Shown: positions 37,541 to 50,690 of the stretch, piece by piece
Position numbering within the stretch: position 1 is the stretch's first letter
How the letters are laid out: every line of letters starts with the position of its first letter
Source of the DNA: Hydractinia symbiolongicarpus
Lineage: Eukaryota > Cnidaria > Hydrozoa > Anthoathecata > Hydractiniidae
Reading direction: 5' to 3'
NCBI RefSeq assembly: GCF_029227915.1
Contig: NC_079879.1
Span: 1,550,001 to 1,614,000, forward strand
Length of the DNA stretch: 64,000 bases
Made by a program: the position numbers and the translations under genes
The notes under the pieces: generated by a model
Told to the model about the DNA's origin: nothing
Seen by the model: only the letters and a program-made list of their open reading frames with translations
The model's database searches: none

Positions 37541-40500
37541 GGAGCGTATAGTCGAATGTATACAAAGAAAGTAAACTGGGAGTAAACTCATTTCCCGAAC
37601 GATTTTTTAAATTAATTTTTCACCACTAAAACGCATAAGACTTGTAGTTTTCAAAAACGATTTCATTTTTAATGAGACGCTGAATAAAAGGAGTTTAATC
37701 TCCGGCAAACGAAAACCCGCGATTTCCCGTAAATCCCGGCCCCGGCCCGTATAGTCAAAAGTATACAAATAAAGTACGCAGGGAGTAAACTCATTTCCCG
37801 AACGATTCTTTAAATTTTTTTTCACCACTAAAACGCATGAGACTTGTAGTTTTGAAAAATGTGTTCATTCTTGATAAGACGCTAAAAAAAAAAAAGTTTA
37901 ATCGCGGGCAAACGAAAACCCGAGATTTCCCGTAAATCCCGGGCTTGACCCCTATAGTCAAAAGTACACAAAGAAAGTACCCAGGGAGTAAACTCATTTT
38001 TGGAACGTTTTTTTGAATTATCTTTTCACCACTATAACGCATGAGACTTGTATTATTCAAAAATGTTTTCATTTTTGATGGGACGCTGATAAGAAGAAGT
38101 TTAATCGCCGGCAAACGAAAACCCGCGATTTCCTGTAAATCCCGGGCGTGGCCCGTATTGTCGAATGCATACAAAGAAAGTACTCAGTCAGTAAACTGAT
38201 TTCCCGAACGATTCTTTAAATTATTTTTTCACCACTAAAACGCATAAGACTTGTAATTTACAAAAATGTTTTCATTTTTGATGAGACTCTGAATAAAAGG
38301 AGTTTAATCGCCGGCAAACGAAAACCCGCGATTTCCCGTACATCCCGGACTCGGCCCGTATAGTCGAATGTATACAAGGAAAGTACCCAGGGAGTAAACT
38401 GATTTCCCGAACGATTCTTTAAATTTTTTTTAACCACTAAAACGCATGAGACTTGTAGTTTACAAAAATATTTTCATTTTTGATGAGACGCTGAATAAAA
38501 GAAGTTTAATCGCCGGCAAACGAAAACCCGCGATTTTCCGTATATCACGGGCTCGGCCCGTATAATCAAAAGTATACAAAGAAAGTACCCAGGAAGTAAA
38601 CTCATTTCCCGAACGATTTTTTAAATTATTTTTTCACCACTAAAACGCACGAGACTTGTAGTTTTCAAAAGTGATTTCATTTTTGATGAGACGCTGAATA
38701 AAAGGAGTTTAATCTCCGGCAAACGAAAACCCGCGATTTCCCGTAGGTCCCGGACCCGGCCCGTATAGTCAAAAGTATACAAAGAAAATACGCAGGGAGT
38801 AAACTCATTTCCCGAACGATTCTTTAAATTATTATTTCACCACTAAAACGCATGAGACTTGTAGTTTTCAAAAATGTTTTCATTCTTGATAAGACGCTGA
38901 AAAAAAAAAGTTTAATCGCGGGCAAACGAAAACCGGAGATTTCCCGTAAATCCCGGGCTTGGCCCCTATAGTCAAAAGTACACAAAGAAAGTACCCCGGC
39001 AGTAAACTCATTTTTGGAATGTTTTTTTGAATTATTTTTTCACCACTATAACGCATGAGACTTGTAGTATTCGAAAATGTTTTCATTTTTGATGGGACGC
39101 TGAATAGAATAAGTTTAATCGCCGGCAAACGCAAACCCGCGATTTCCCGTAAATCCAGGGCCTGGCCCGTATAGTCGAATGCATACAAAGAAAGTACTTA
39201 GTGAGTAAATTGGTTTCCCGAGCGATTCTTTAAATTATTTTTTCACCACTAAAATGCATGAGACTTGTAGTTTATAAAAATGATTTCATTTTTGATGAGA
39301 CGCTGAATAAAAGGAGTTTAATCGCCGGCAAACGAAAACCCGCGATTTCCCTTAAATCCCGGACTCGGCCTGTATAGTCAAAAGTATACAAAGAAAGTAC
39401 GCAGGGAGTAAACTCATTTCCCGAACGATTCTTTAAATTATTATTTCACCACTAAAACGCATGAGACTTGTAGTTTACAAAAATATTTTCATTTTTGATG
39501 AGACGCTGAATAAAAGAAGTTTAATCGCCGGCAAACGAAAACCCGCGATTTTCCGTATATCACGGGCTCGGCCCGTATAATCAAAAGTATACAAAGAAAG
39601 TACCCAGGAAGTAAACTCATTTCCCGAACGATTTTTTAAATTATTTTTTCACCACTAAAACGCACGAGACTTGTAGTTTTCAAAAGTGATTTCATTTTTG
39701 ATGAGACGCTGAATAAAAGGAGTTTAATCTCCGGCAAACGAAAACCCGCGATTTCCCGTAGGTCCCGGACCCGGCCCGTATAGTCAAAAGTATACAAAGA
39801 AAATACGCAGGGAGTAAACTCATTTCCCGAACGATTCTTTAAATTATTATTTCACCACTAAAACGCATGAGACTTGTAGTTTTCAAAAATTTTTTCATTC
39901 TTGATAAGACGCTGAAAAAAAAAAGTTTAATCGCGGGCAAACGAAAACCGGAGATTTCCCGTAAATCCCGGGCTTGGCCCCTATAGTCAAAAGTACACAA
40001 AGAAAGTACCCAGGCAGTAAACTCATTTTTGGAATGTTTTTTTGAATTATTTTTTCACCACTATAACGCATGAGACTTGTAGTATTCGAAAATGTTTTCA
40101 TTTTTGATGGGACGCTGAATAGAATAAGTTTAATCGCCGGCAAACGAAAACCCGCGATTTCCCGTAAATCTCGGGCCTGGCCCGTATAGTCGAATGCATA
40201 CAAAGAAAGTACTCAGTGAGTAAATTGGTTTCCCGAGCGATTCTTTAAATTATTTTTTCACCACTAAAATGCATGAGACTTGTAGTTTATAAAAATGATT
40301 TCATTTTTGATGAGACGCTGAATAAAAGGAGTTTAATCGCCGGCAAACGAAAACCCGCGATTTCCCTTAAATCCCGGACTCGGCCTGTATAGTCAAAAGT
40401 ATACAAAGAAAGTACGCAGGGAGTAAACTCATTTCCCGAACGATTCTTTAAATTATTATTTCACCACTAAAACGCATGAGACTTGTAGTTTTCAAAAATG

Positions 40501-41950
40501 TTTTCATTCTTGATAAGACGCTGAAAAAAAAAAGCTTAATCGCGGGCAAACGAAAACCCGCGATTTCCCGTAAATCCTGGGCTTGGAGCGTATAGTCGAA
40601 TGTATACAAAGAAAGTAAACTGGGAGTAAACTCATTTCCCGAACGATTTTTTAAATTAATTTTTTACCACTAAAACGCATAAGACTTGTAGTTTTCAAAA
40701 ACGATTTCATTTTTAATGAGACGCTGAATAAAAGGAGTTTAATCTCCGGCAAACGAAAACCCGCGATTTCCCGTAAATCCCGGCCCCGGCCCGTATAGTC
40801 AAAAGTATACAAATAAAGTACGCAGGGAGTAAACTCATTTCCCGAACGATTCTTTAAATTTTTTTTCACCACTAAAACGCATGAGACTTGTAGTTTTCAA
40901 AAATGTGTTCATTCTTGATAAGACGCTGAAAAAAAAAAAGTTTAATCGCGGGCAAACGAAAACCCGAGATTTCCCGTAAATCCCAGGCTTGACCCCTATA
41001 GTCAAAAGTACACAAAGAAAGTACCCAGGGAGTAAACTCATTTTTGGAACGTTTTTTTGAATTATCTTTTCACCACTATAACGCATGAGACTTGTAGTAT
41101 TCAAAAATGTTTTCATTTTTGATGGGACGCTGATAAGAAGAAGTTTAATAGCCGGCAAACGAAAACCCGCGATTTCCCGAAAATCCCGGGCCTGGCCCGT
41201 ATTGTCGAATGCATACAAAGAAAGTACTCAGTCAGTAAACTGATTTCCCGAACGATTCTTTAAATTATTTTTTCACCACTAAAACGCATGAGACTTGTAA
41301 TTTACAAAAATGTTTTCATTTTTGATGAGACGCTGAATAAAAGGAGTTTAATCGCCGGCAAACGAAAACCCGCGATTTCCCGTACATCCCGGACTCGGCC
41401 CGTGTAGTCGAATGTATACAAGGAAAGTACCCAGGGAGTAAACTGATTTCCCGAACGATTCTTTAAATTTTTTTTAACCACTAAAACGCATGAGACTTGT
41501 AGTTTACAAAAATATTTTCATTTTTGATGAGACGCTGAATAAAAGAAGTTTAATCGCCGGCAAACGAAAACCCGTGATTTTTCGTATATCACGGGCTCGG
41601 CCCGTATAATCAAAAGTATACAAAGAAAGTACCCAGGAAGTAAACTCATTTCCCGAACGATTTTTTAAATTATTTTTTCACCACTAAAACGCACAAGACT
41701 TGTAGTTTTCAAAAATGATTTCATTTTTGATGAGACGCTGAATAAAAGGAGTTTAATCTCCGGCAAACGAAAACCCGCGATTTCCCGTAGGTCCCGGACC
41801 CGGCCCGTATAGTCAAAAGTATACAAAGAAAATACGCAGGGAGTAAACGCATTTCCCGAACGATTCTTTAAATTATTATTTCACCACTAAAACGCATGAG
41901 ACTTGTAGTTTTCAAAAATGTTTTCATTCTTGATAAGACGCTGAAAAAAA
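37541..41950 (+). repeat. 15-mer HOR unit and partial second copy (3,044-bp offset)
   Basis: TTGGAGCG at 37541 recurs at 40585, offset 3,044 (15 x 203 less 1). The match continues through AATGTGTTC, the A-rich derived monomer, GCTGATAAGAAG, CGTATTGTCGAA, GTACATCCCGG and ATCACGGGCTCGG (38551/41595). The second copy ends near 41950 in a chimeric monomer. Confidence 0.8.
38448..40477 (+). repeat. Tandem 5-mer duplication inside the 15-mer, 1,015-bp period
   Basis: Anchors 38448, 39463 and 40478 give two units of exactly 1,015 bp (5 x 203). Shared rare variants are CAAAAGTGATTTC, ATCACGGGCTCGG, TTCGAAAATG and ACTAAAATGCATGAG. Private changes include GTACCCCGGCAG near 38995 and AATCTCGGGCC near 40167. 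Confidence 0.85.
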
Positions 41951-42010
41951 AAGTTTAATCGCCGGCAAACGAAAACCCTCGATTTCCCTTAAATCCCGGA
42001 CTCGGCCTGT
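41930..42010 (+). other. Chimeric monomer at the end of the partial 15-mer copy
   Basis: The poly-A start of the derived subtype (TTGATAAGACGCTG plus A run) is followed not by its usual CGCGGGC core but by CGCCGGC with CCCTCGATTTCCCTTAAATCC and CTCGGCCTG. That core belongs to a different subtype found near 39345 and 40365. The switch lies between the A run and the GC-rich core. Confidence 0.65.
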
Positions 42011-42099
42011 ATAGTCAAAAGTATACAAAGAAAGTACGCAGGGAGTAAACTCATTTCCCGAACGATTCTTTAAATTATTATTTCACCACTAAAACGCAT

Positions 42100-44125
42100 G
42101 AGACTTGTAGTTTTCAAAAATGTTTTTATTCTTGATAAGACGCTGAAAAAAAAAGTTTAATCGCGAGCAAACGAAAACCCGAGATTTCCCCTAAATCCCG
42201 GGCTTGATCCCTATAGTCAAAAGTACACAAAGAAAGTACCCAGGCAGTAAACTCATTTTTGGAACGTTTTTTTGAATTATCGTTTCACCACTATAACGCA
42301 TGAGACTTGTAGTATTTAAAAATGTTTTCATTTTTGATGGGACGCTGAATAGAAGAAGTTTAATCGCCGGCAAACGAAAACCCGCGATTTCCCGTAAATC
42401 CCGGGCTTGGCGCGTATAGTCGAATGTATACAAAGAAAGTAAACTGGGAGTAAACTCATTTCCCGAATGATTTTTTAAATTAATTTTTTACCACTAAAAC
42501 GCATAAGACTTGTAGTTTTCAAAAACGATTTCATTTTTGATGAGACGCAGAATAAAAGGAGTTTAATCTCCGGCAAACAAAAACCCGCGATTTCCCGGTA
42601 AATCCCGGACCCAGCCCGTATAGTCAAAAGTATACAAATAAAGTACGCAGGGAGTAAACTCATTTCCCGAACGATTCTTTAAATTTTTTTCACCACTAAA
42701 ACGCATGAGACTTGTAGTTTCCAAAAATGTTTTCATTTTTGATGAGACGCTGAATAAAAGAAGTTAAATCGCCGGCAATCGAAAACCCGCGATTTCCTGT
42801 AAATCCCGGGCCTGGCCCGTATAGTCTAATGTATGCAAAGAAAGTACCCAGTGAGTAAATTGATTTCCCGAGCGATTCTTTAAATTATTTTTTCACCACT
42901 AAAACGCATGAGACTTGAAGTTTTCAAAAATGTTTTCATTTCTGATGTGACGCTAAATAAAAGAGGTTTAATCGCCGGCAAACGAAAACCCGCGATTTCC
43001 CGTAAATCCCGGGTTAGGCCCGTATAATCGAATGTATACAAAGAAAGTACCCAGGGAGTAAACTCATTTCCCGAACGATTTTTTAAATTATTTTTTCACC
43101 ACTAAAACGCATGAGACTTGTAGTTTTCAAAAATGTTTTTATTCTTGATAAGACGCTGAAAAAAAAAGTTTAATCGCGAGCAAACGAAAACCCGAGATTT
43201 CCCCTAAATCCCGGGCTTGATCCCTATAGTCAAAAGTACACAAAGAAAGTACCCAGGCAGTAAACTCATTTTTGGAACGTTTTTTTGAATTATCGTTTCA
43301 CCACTATAACGCATGAGACTTGTAGTATTTAAAAATGTTTTCATTTTTGATGGGACGCTGAATAGAAGAAGTTTAATCGCCGGCAAACGAAAACCCGCGA
43401 TTTCCCGTAAATCCCGGGCTTGGCGCGTATAGTCGAATGTATACAAAGAAAGTAAACTGGGAGTAAACTCATTTCCCGAATGATTTTTTAAATTAATTTT
43501 TTACCACTAAAACGCATAAGACTTGTAGTTTTCAAAAACGATTTCATTTTTGATGAGACGCAGAATAAAAGGAGTTTAATCTCCGGCAAACAAAAACCCG
43601 CGATTTCCCGGTAAATCCCGGACCCAGCCCGTATAGTCAAAAGTATACAAATAAAGTACGCAGGGAGTAAACTCATTTCCCGAACGATTCTTTAAATTTT
43701 TTTCACCACTAAAACGCATGAGACTTGTAGTTTCCAAAAATGTTTTCATTTTTGATGAGACGCTGAATAAAAGAAGTTAAATCGCCGGCAATCGAAAACC
43801 CGCGATTTCCTGTAAATCCCGGGCCTGGCCCGTATAGTCTAATGTATGCAAAGAAAGTACCCAGTGAGTAAATTGATTTCCCGAGCGATTCTTTAAATTA
43901 TTTTTTCACCACTAAAACGCATGAGACTTGAAGTTTTCAAAAATGTTTTCATTTCTGATGTGACGCTAAATAAAAGAGGTTTAATCGCCGGCAAACGAAA
44001 ACCCGCGATTTCCCGTAAATCCCGGGTTAGGCCCGTATAATCGAATGTATACAAAGAAAGTACCCAGGGAGTAAACTCATTTCCCGAACGATTTTTTAAA
44101 TTATTTTTTCACCACTAAAACGCAT
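42100..44125 (+). repeat. Two tandem 5-mer HOR units, 1,013-bp period, nearly identical
   Basis: Anchors 42100, 43113 and 44126 give two 1,013-bp units. Shared variants include CGCGAGCAAACG (42161/43174), TTTTTATTCTTG, CCCCTAAATCC, CTTGGCGCG, GACGCAGAATAAAAG, CCCGGTAAATCC and TCTGATGTGACG (42941/43954). Apart from the entry and exit points I found no difference by eye, so this is among the most recent duplications here, or an assembly duplication. Confidence 0.88.
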
Positions 44126-44951
44126 GAGACTTGTAGTTTATAAAAATGATTTCATTTTTGATGAGACGCTGAATAAAAGGAGTTTAATCTCCGGCAAACG
44201 AAAACCCGCGATTTCCCGTAGGTCCCGGACCCGGCCCGTATAGTCGAAAGTATACAAAGAAAATACGCAGGGAGTAAACTCATTTCCCGAACGATTCTTT
44301 AAATTATTATTTCATCACTAAAACGCATGAGACTTGTAGTTTTCAAAAATGTGTTCATTCTTGATAAGACGCTGAAAAAAAAAAGTTTAATCGCGGGCAA
44401 ACGAAAACACGAGATTTCCCGTAAATCCCGGGCTTGACCCCTATAGTCAAAAGTACACAAAGAAAGTACCCAGGCAGTAAACTCATTTTTGGAACGTTTT
44501 TTTGAATTATCTTTTCACCACTATAACGCATGAGACTTGTAGTATTCAAAAATGTTTTCATTTTTGATGGGACGCTGATAAGAAGAAGTTTAATCGCCGG
44601 CAAACGAAAACCCGCGATTTCCCGTAAATCCCGGGCCTGGCCCGTATTGTCGAACGCATACAAAGAAAGTACTCAGTCAGTAAACTGATTTCCCGAACGA
44701 TTCTTTAAATTATTTTTTCACCACTATAACGCATGAGACTTGTAGTTTACAAAAATGTTTTCATTTTTGATGAGACGCTGAATAAAAGAAGTTTAATCGC
44801 CGGCAAACGAAAACCCGCGATTTTCCGTATATCACGGACTCGGCCCGTATAGTCAAATGTATACAAAGAATGTACCCAAGGAGTAAACTCATTTCCCGCA
44901 CGATTTTTTAAATTATTTTTTCACCATTAAAACGCATGAGACTTGTAGTTT

Positions 44952-44973
44952 TCAAAAATGATTTCATTTTTGA
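44952..44973. repeat. Perfect 22-bp form of inverted repeat 1
   Basis: The left arm TCAAAAATGA (44952-44961) and right arm TCATTTTTGA (44964-44973) are exact reverse complements separated by TT. The same perfect form occurs in many monomers whose loop reads ATTT instead of TTTT, for example in the GAGACTTG monomers starting near 3777, 5600, 7221 and 14520. Confidence 0.85.
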
Positions 44974-45544
44974 TGAGACGCTGAATAAAAGGAGTTTAAT
45001 CGCCGGCAAACGAAAACCCGCGATTTCCCGTACATCCCGGACTCGGCCCGTATAGTCGAATGTATACAAGGAAAGTACCCAGGGAGTAAACTGATTTCCC
45101 GAACGATTCTTTAAATTTTTTTTCATTACTAAAACGCATGAGACTTGTAGTTTACAAAAATATTTTCATTTTTGATGAGACGCTGAATAAAAGAAGTTTA
45201 ATCGCCGGCAAACGAAACCCGCGATTTTCCGTATATCACGGACTCGGCCCGTATAATCAAAAGTATACAAGGAAAGTACCCAGGAAGTAAACTCATTTCC
45301 CGAACGATTTTTTAAATTATCTTTTCAGCACTAAAACGCACGAGACTTGTAGTTTTCAAAAATGATTTCATTTTTGATGCGACGCTGAATAAAAGGAGTT
45401 TAATCTCCGGCAAACGAAAACCCGCGATTTCCTGTAGGTCCCGGACCCGGCCTGTATAGTCAAAAGTATACAAAGAAAATACGCGGGGAGTAAACTCATT
45501 TCCCGAACGATTCTTTAAATTATTATTTCACCACTAAAACGCAT

Positions 45545-47166
45545 GAGACTTGAAGTTTTCAAAAATGTTTTCATTTCTGATGAGACGCTAAATAAAAGAG
45601 GTTTAATCGCCGGCAAACGAAAACCCGCGATTTCCCGTAAATCCCTGGTTAGGCCCGTATAGTCGAATGTATACAAAGAAAGTACCCAGGGAGTAAACTC
45701 ATTTCCCGAACGATTTTTTAAATTTTTTTTTCACCACTAAAACGCATGAGACTTGTAGTTTATAAAAATGATTTCATTTTTGATGAGACGCTGAATAAAA
45801 GGAGTTTAATCTCCGGCAAACCAAAACCCGCGATTTCCCGTAGGTCCCGGACACGGCCCGTATAGTCAAAAGTATACAAAGAAAATACGCAGGGAGTAAA
45901 CTCATTTCCCGAACGATTCTTTAAATTATTATTTCACCACTAAAGCGCATGAGACTTGTAGTTTTCAAAAATGTGTTCATTCTTGATAAGACGCTGAAAA
46001 AAAAAGTTTAATCGCGGGCAAACGAAAACCCGCGATTTCCTGTAGGTCCCGGACCCTGCCCGTATAGTCAAAAGTATACAAAGAAAATACGCAGGGAGTA
46101 AACTCATTTCCCGAACGATCCTTTAAATTATTATTTCACCACTAAAACGCATGAGACTTGAAGTTTTCAAAAATGTTTTCATTTTTGATGAGACGCTGAA
46201 TAAAAGGAGTTTAATCTCCGGCAAACGAAAACCCGCGATTTCCCGTAGGTCCCGGACCCGGCCCGTATAGTCAAAAGTATACAAAGAAAATACGCAGGGA
46301 GTAAATTCATTTCCCGAACGATTCTTTAAATTATTATTTCACCACTAAAACGCATGAGACTTGAAGTTTTCAAAAATGTTTTCATTTCTGATGAGACGCT
46401 AAATAAAAGAGGTTTAATCGCCGGCAAACGAAAACCCGCGATTTCCCGTAAATCCCTGGTTAGGCCCGTATAGTCGAATGTATACAAAGAAAGTACCCAG
46501 GGAGTAAACTCATTTCCCGAACGATTTTTTAAATTTTTTTTTCACCACTAAAACGCATGAGACTTGTAGTTTATAAAAATGATTTCATTTTTGATGAGAC
46601 GCTGAATAAAAGGAGTTTAATCTCCGGCAAACCAAAACCCGCGATTTCCCGTAGGTCCCGGACACGGCCCGTATAGTCAAAAGTATACAAAGAAAATACG
46701 CAGGGAGTAAACTCATTTCCCGAACGATTCTTTAAATTATTATTTCACCACTAAAGCGCATGAGACTTGTAGTTTTCAAAAATGTGTTCATTCTTGATAA
46801 GACGCTGAAAAAAAAAGTTTAATCGCGGGCAAACGAAAACCCGCGATTTCCTGTAGGTCCCGGACCCTGCCCGTATAGTCAAAAGTATACAAAGAAAATA
46901 CGCAGGGAGTAAACTCATTTCCCGAACGATCCTTTAAATTATTATTTCACCACTAAAACGCATGAGACTTGAAGTTTTCAAAAATGTTTTCATTTTTGAT
47001 GAGACGCTGAATAAAAGGAGTTTAATCTCCGGCAAACGAAAACCCGCGATTTCCCGTAGGTCCCGGACCCGGCCCGTATAGTCAAAAGTATACAAAGAAA
47101 ATACGCAGGGAGTAAATTCATTTCCCGAACGATTCTTTAAATTATTATTTCACCACTAAAACGCAT
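45545..47166 (+). repeat. Tandem 4-mer duplication, 811-bp period, no differences seen
   Basis: Anchors 45545, 46356 and 47167 give two 811-bp units. Both carry ATCCCTGGTTAGG, AAACCAAAACCC, GGACACGG, ACTAAAGCGCATG, GGACCCTGCCCG and CGATCCTTTAAA. A line-by-line reading found no substitution inside the units. Confidence 0.88.
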
Positions 47167-47976
47167 GAGACTTGTAGTTTTCAAAAATGTGTTCATTCTT
47201 GATAAGACGCTGAAAAAAAAAAGTTTAATCGCGGGCAAACGAAAACACGAGATTTCCCGTAAATCCCGGGCTTGACCCCTATAGTCAAAAGTACACAAAG
47301 AAAGTACCCAGGCAGTAAACTCATTTTTGGAACGTTTTTTTGAATTATCTTTTCACCACTATAACGCATGAGACTTGTAGTTTACAAAAATGATTTCATT
47401 TTTGATGAGACGCTGAATAAAAGAAGTTTAATCGCCGGCAAACGAAAACCCGCGATTTCCCGTACATCCCGGACTCGGCCCGTATAGTCGAATGTATACA
47501 AGGAAAGTACCCAGGGAGTAAACTGATTTCCCGAACGATTCTTTAAATTTTTTTTCATTACTAAAACGCATGAGACTTGTAGTTTACAAAAATATTTTCA
47601 TTTTTGATGAGACGCTGAATAAAAGAAGTTTAATCGCCGGCAAACGAAAACCCGCGATTTTCCGTATATCACGGACTCGGCCCGTATAGTCAAATGTATA
47701 CAAAGAATGTACCCAAGGAGTAAACTCATTTCCCGCACGATTTTTTAAATTATTTTTTCACCATTAAAACGCATGAGACTTGTAGTTTTCAAAAATGATT
47801 TCATTTTTGATGAGACGCTGAATAAAAGGAGTTTAATCGCCGGCAAACGAAAACCCGCGATTTCCCGTACATCCCGGACTCGGCCCGTATAGTCGAATGT
47901 ATACAAGGAAAGTACCCAGGGAGTAAACTGATTTCCCGAACGATTCTTTAAATTTTTTTTCATTACTAAAACGCAT

Positions 47977-50409
47977 GAGACTTGTAGTTTACAAAAATAT
48001 TTTCATTTTTGATGAGACGCTGAATAAAAGAAGTTTAATCGCCGGCAAACGAAACCCGCGATTTTCCGTATATCACGGACTCGGCCCGTATAATCAAAAG
48101 TATACAAGGAAAGTACCCAGGAAGTAAACTCATTTCCCGAACGATTTTTTAAATTATCTTTTCAGCACTAAAACGCACGAGACTTGTAGTTTTCAAAAAT
48201 GATTTCATTTTTGATGCGACGCTGAATAAAAGGAGTTTAATCTCCGGCAAACGAAAACCCGCGATTTCCTGTAGGTCCCGGACCCGGCCTGTATAGTCAA
48301 AAGTATACAAAGAAAATACGCGGGGAGTAAACTCATTTCCCGAACGATTCTTTAAAATATTATTTCACCACTAAAACGCATGAGACTTGAAGTTTTCAAA
48401 AATGTTTTCATTTCTGATGAGACGCTAAATAAAAGAGGTTTAATCGCCGGCAAACGAAAACCCGCGATTTCCCGTAAATCCCTGGTTAGGCCCGTATAGT
48501 CGAATGTATACAAAGAAAGTACCCAGGGAGTAAACTCATTTCCCGAACGATTTTTTAAATTTTTTTTTCACCACTAAAACGCATGAGACTTGTAGTTTAT
48601 AAAAATGATTTCATTTTTGATGAGACGCTGAATAAAAGGAGTTTAATCTCCGGCAAACCAAAACCCGCGATTTCCCGTAGGTCCCAGACACGGCCCGTAT
48701 AGTCAAAAGTATACAAAGAAAATACGCAGGGAGTAAACTCATTTCCCGAACGATTCTTTAAATTATTATTTCACCACTAAAGCGCATGAGACTTGTAGTT
48801 TTCAAAAATGTGTTCATTCTTGATAAGACGCTGAAAAAAAAAGTTTAATCGCGGGCAAACGAAAACCCGCGATTTCCTGTAGGTCCCGGACCCTGCCCGT
48901 ATAGTCAAAAGTATACAAAGAAAATACGCAGGGAGTAAACTCATTTCCCGAACGATCCTTTAAATTATTATTTCACCACTAAAACGCATGAGACTTGAAG
49001 TTTTCAAAAATGTTTTCATTTTTGATGAGACGCTGAATAAAAGGAGTTTCATCTCCGGCAAACGAAAACCCGCGATTTCCCGTAGGTCCCGGACCCGGCC
49101 CGTATAGTCAAAAGTATACAAGGAAAGTACCCAGGGAGTAAACTGATTTCCCGAACGATTCTTTAAATTTTTTTTCATTACTAAAACGCATGAGACTTGT
49201 AGTTTACAAAAATATTTTCATTTTTGATGAGACGCTGAATAAAAGAAGTTTAATCGCCGGCAAACGAAAACCCGCGATTTTCCGTATATCACGGACTCGG
49301 CCCGTATAATCAAAAGTATACAAAGAAAGTACCCAGGAAGTAAACTCATTTCCCGAACGATTTTTTAAATTATCTTTTCAGCACTAAAACGCACGAGACT
49401 TGTAGTTTTCAAAAATCATTTCATTTTTGATGCGACGCTGAATAAAAGGAGTTTAATCTCCGGCAAACGAAAACCCGCGATTTCCTGTAGGTCCCGGACC
49501 CGGCCCGTATAGTCAAAAGTATACAAAGAAAATACGCGGGGAGTAAACTCATTTCCCGAACGATTCTTTAAATTATTATTTCACCACTAAAACGCATGAG
49601 ACTTGAAGTTTTCAAAAATGTTTTCATTTCTGATGAGACGCTAAATAAAAGAGGTTTAATCGCCGGCAAACGAAAACCCGCGATTTCCCGTAAATCCCTG
49701 GTTAGGCCCGTATAGTCGAATGTATACAAAGAAAGTACCCAGGGAGTAAACTCATTTCCCGAACGATTTTTTAAATTTTTTTTTCACCACTAAAACGCAT
49801 GAGACTTGTAGTTTATAAAAATGATTTCATTTTTGATGAGACGCTGAATAAAAGGAGTTTAATCTCCGGCAAACGAAAACCCGCGATTTCCCGTAGGTCC
49901 CGGACCCGGCCCGTATTGTCAAAAGTATACAAAGAAAATACGCAGGGAGTAAACTCATTTCCCGAACGATTCTTTAAATTATTATTTCACCACTAAAGCG
50001 CATGAGACTTGTAGTTTTCAAAAATGTGTTCATTCTTGATAAGACGCTGAAAAAAAAAAGTTTAATCGCGGGCAAACGAAAACCCGCGATTTCCTGTAGG
50101 TCCCGGACCCTGCCCGTATAGTCAAAAGTATACAAAGAAAATACGCAGGGAGTAAACTCATTTCCCGAACGATCCTTTAAATTATTATTTCACCACTAAA
50201 ACGCATGAGACTTGAAGTTTTCAAAAATGTTTTCATTTTTGATGAGACGCTGAATAAAAGGAGTTTAATCTCCGGCAAACGAAAACCCGCGATTTCCCGT
50301 AGGTCCCGGACCCGGCCCGTATAGTCAAAAGTATACAAAGAAAATACGCAGGGAGTAAATTCATTTCCCGAACGATTCTTTAAATTATTATTTCACCACT
50401 AAAACGCAT
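47977..50409 (+). repeat. 6-mer HOR, two copies, ~1,216-bp period
   Basis: TTTTCAGCACTAAAACG at 48158 recurs at 49374, and ATCCCTGGTTAGG at 48478 recurs at 49694, both 1,216 bp apart (6 x 203 less 2). The first copy ends in a monomer near 49110 that switches from AAGTATACAAAG type to AAGTATACAAGGAAAG with ACTGATTTCCC, another in-register fusion. Confidence 0.82.
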
Positions 50410-50626
50410 GAGCCTTGTAGTTTTCAAAAATGTGTTCATTCTTGATAAGACGCTGAAAAAAAAAAGTTTAATCGCGGGCAAACGAAAACACGAGATTTCC
50501 CGTAAATCCCGGGCTTGACCCCTATAGTCAAAAGTACACAAAGAAAGTACCAGGCAGTAAACTCATTTTTGGAACGTTTTTTTGAATTATCTTTTCACCA
50601 CTATAACGCATGAGACTTGTAGTTTA

Positions 50627-50646
50627 CAAAAATGTTTTCATTTTTG
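50627..50646. repeat. Inverted repeat 1 of the monomer (8-10 bp arms, 2-4 base loop)
   Basis: In the reference monomer CAAAAATG is followed by TTTT and then its exact reverse complement CATTTTTG. In the most favourable variants the arms grow to TCAAAAATGA and TCATTTTTGA around TT (see 44952-44973). Most monomer subtypes keep at least seven paired positions. Some, such as those reading TATTTTC, CATTCTTG, CATTTCTG or AAACGATT, lose one or two pairs. As double-stranded DNA it could extrude as a small cruciform, and as RNA it would form a short hairpin. No function can be read from the sequence. Confidence 0.85.
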
Positions 50647-50657
50647 ATGAGACGCTG

Positions 50658-50663
50658 AATAAA
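50658..50663 (+). other. AATAAA word, once per monomer
   Basis: The sequence GCTGAATAAAAG contains the canonical eukaryotic polyadenylation hexamer on the plus strand in most monomers. It is altered to TAAATAAAAG in the AAGAGG subtype (hexamer kept), to AATAGAA or TAAGAA in the GATGGG subtype, and to a run of 8-12 A in the poly-A subtype. No downstream GU-rich element was recognised, so use as a polyadenylation signal is only a possibility if the array is transcribed in this direction. Confidence 0.35.
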
Positions 50664-50690
50664 AGAAGTTTAATCGCCGGCAAACGAAAA

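Larger units (their letters stand above)
44735..47571 (+). repeat. 14-mer HOR unit (2,837-bp offset to 47572)
   Basis: 44735-45545 reappears from 47572 onward. TTTTCAGCACTAAAACG is at 45321 and 48158, offset 2,837 (14 x 203 less 5). Shared rare variants are AATGTACCCAAGG, TTCCCGCACG, ACCATTAAAACG, TTTCATTACTAA and TTGATGCGACGCTG. The unit contains a perfect internal 4-mer duplication, so it is probably a 10-mer expanded to 14. Confidence 0.8.

Noticed and set aside
50658-50663. Functional polyadenylation signal
   Set aside because: AATAAA is expected often in AT-rich DNA. No gene lies upstream and no clear downstream element was seen, so it is listed only as a word of the monomer.
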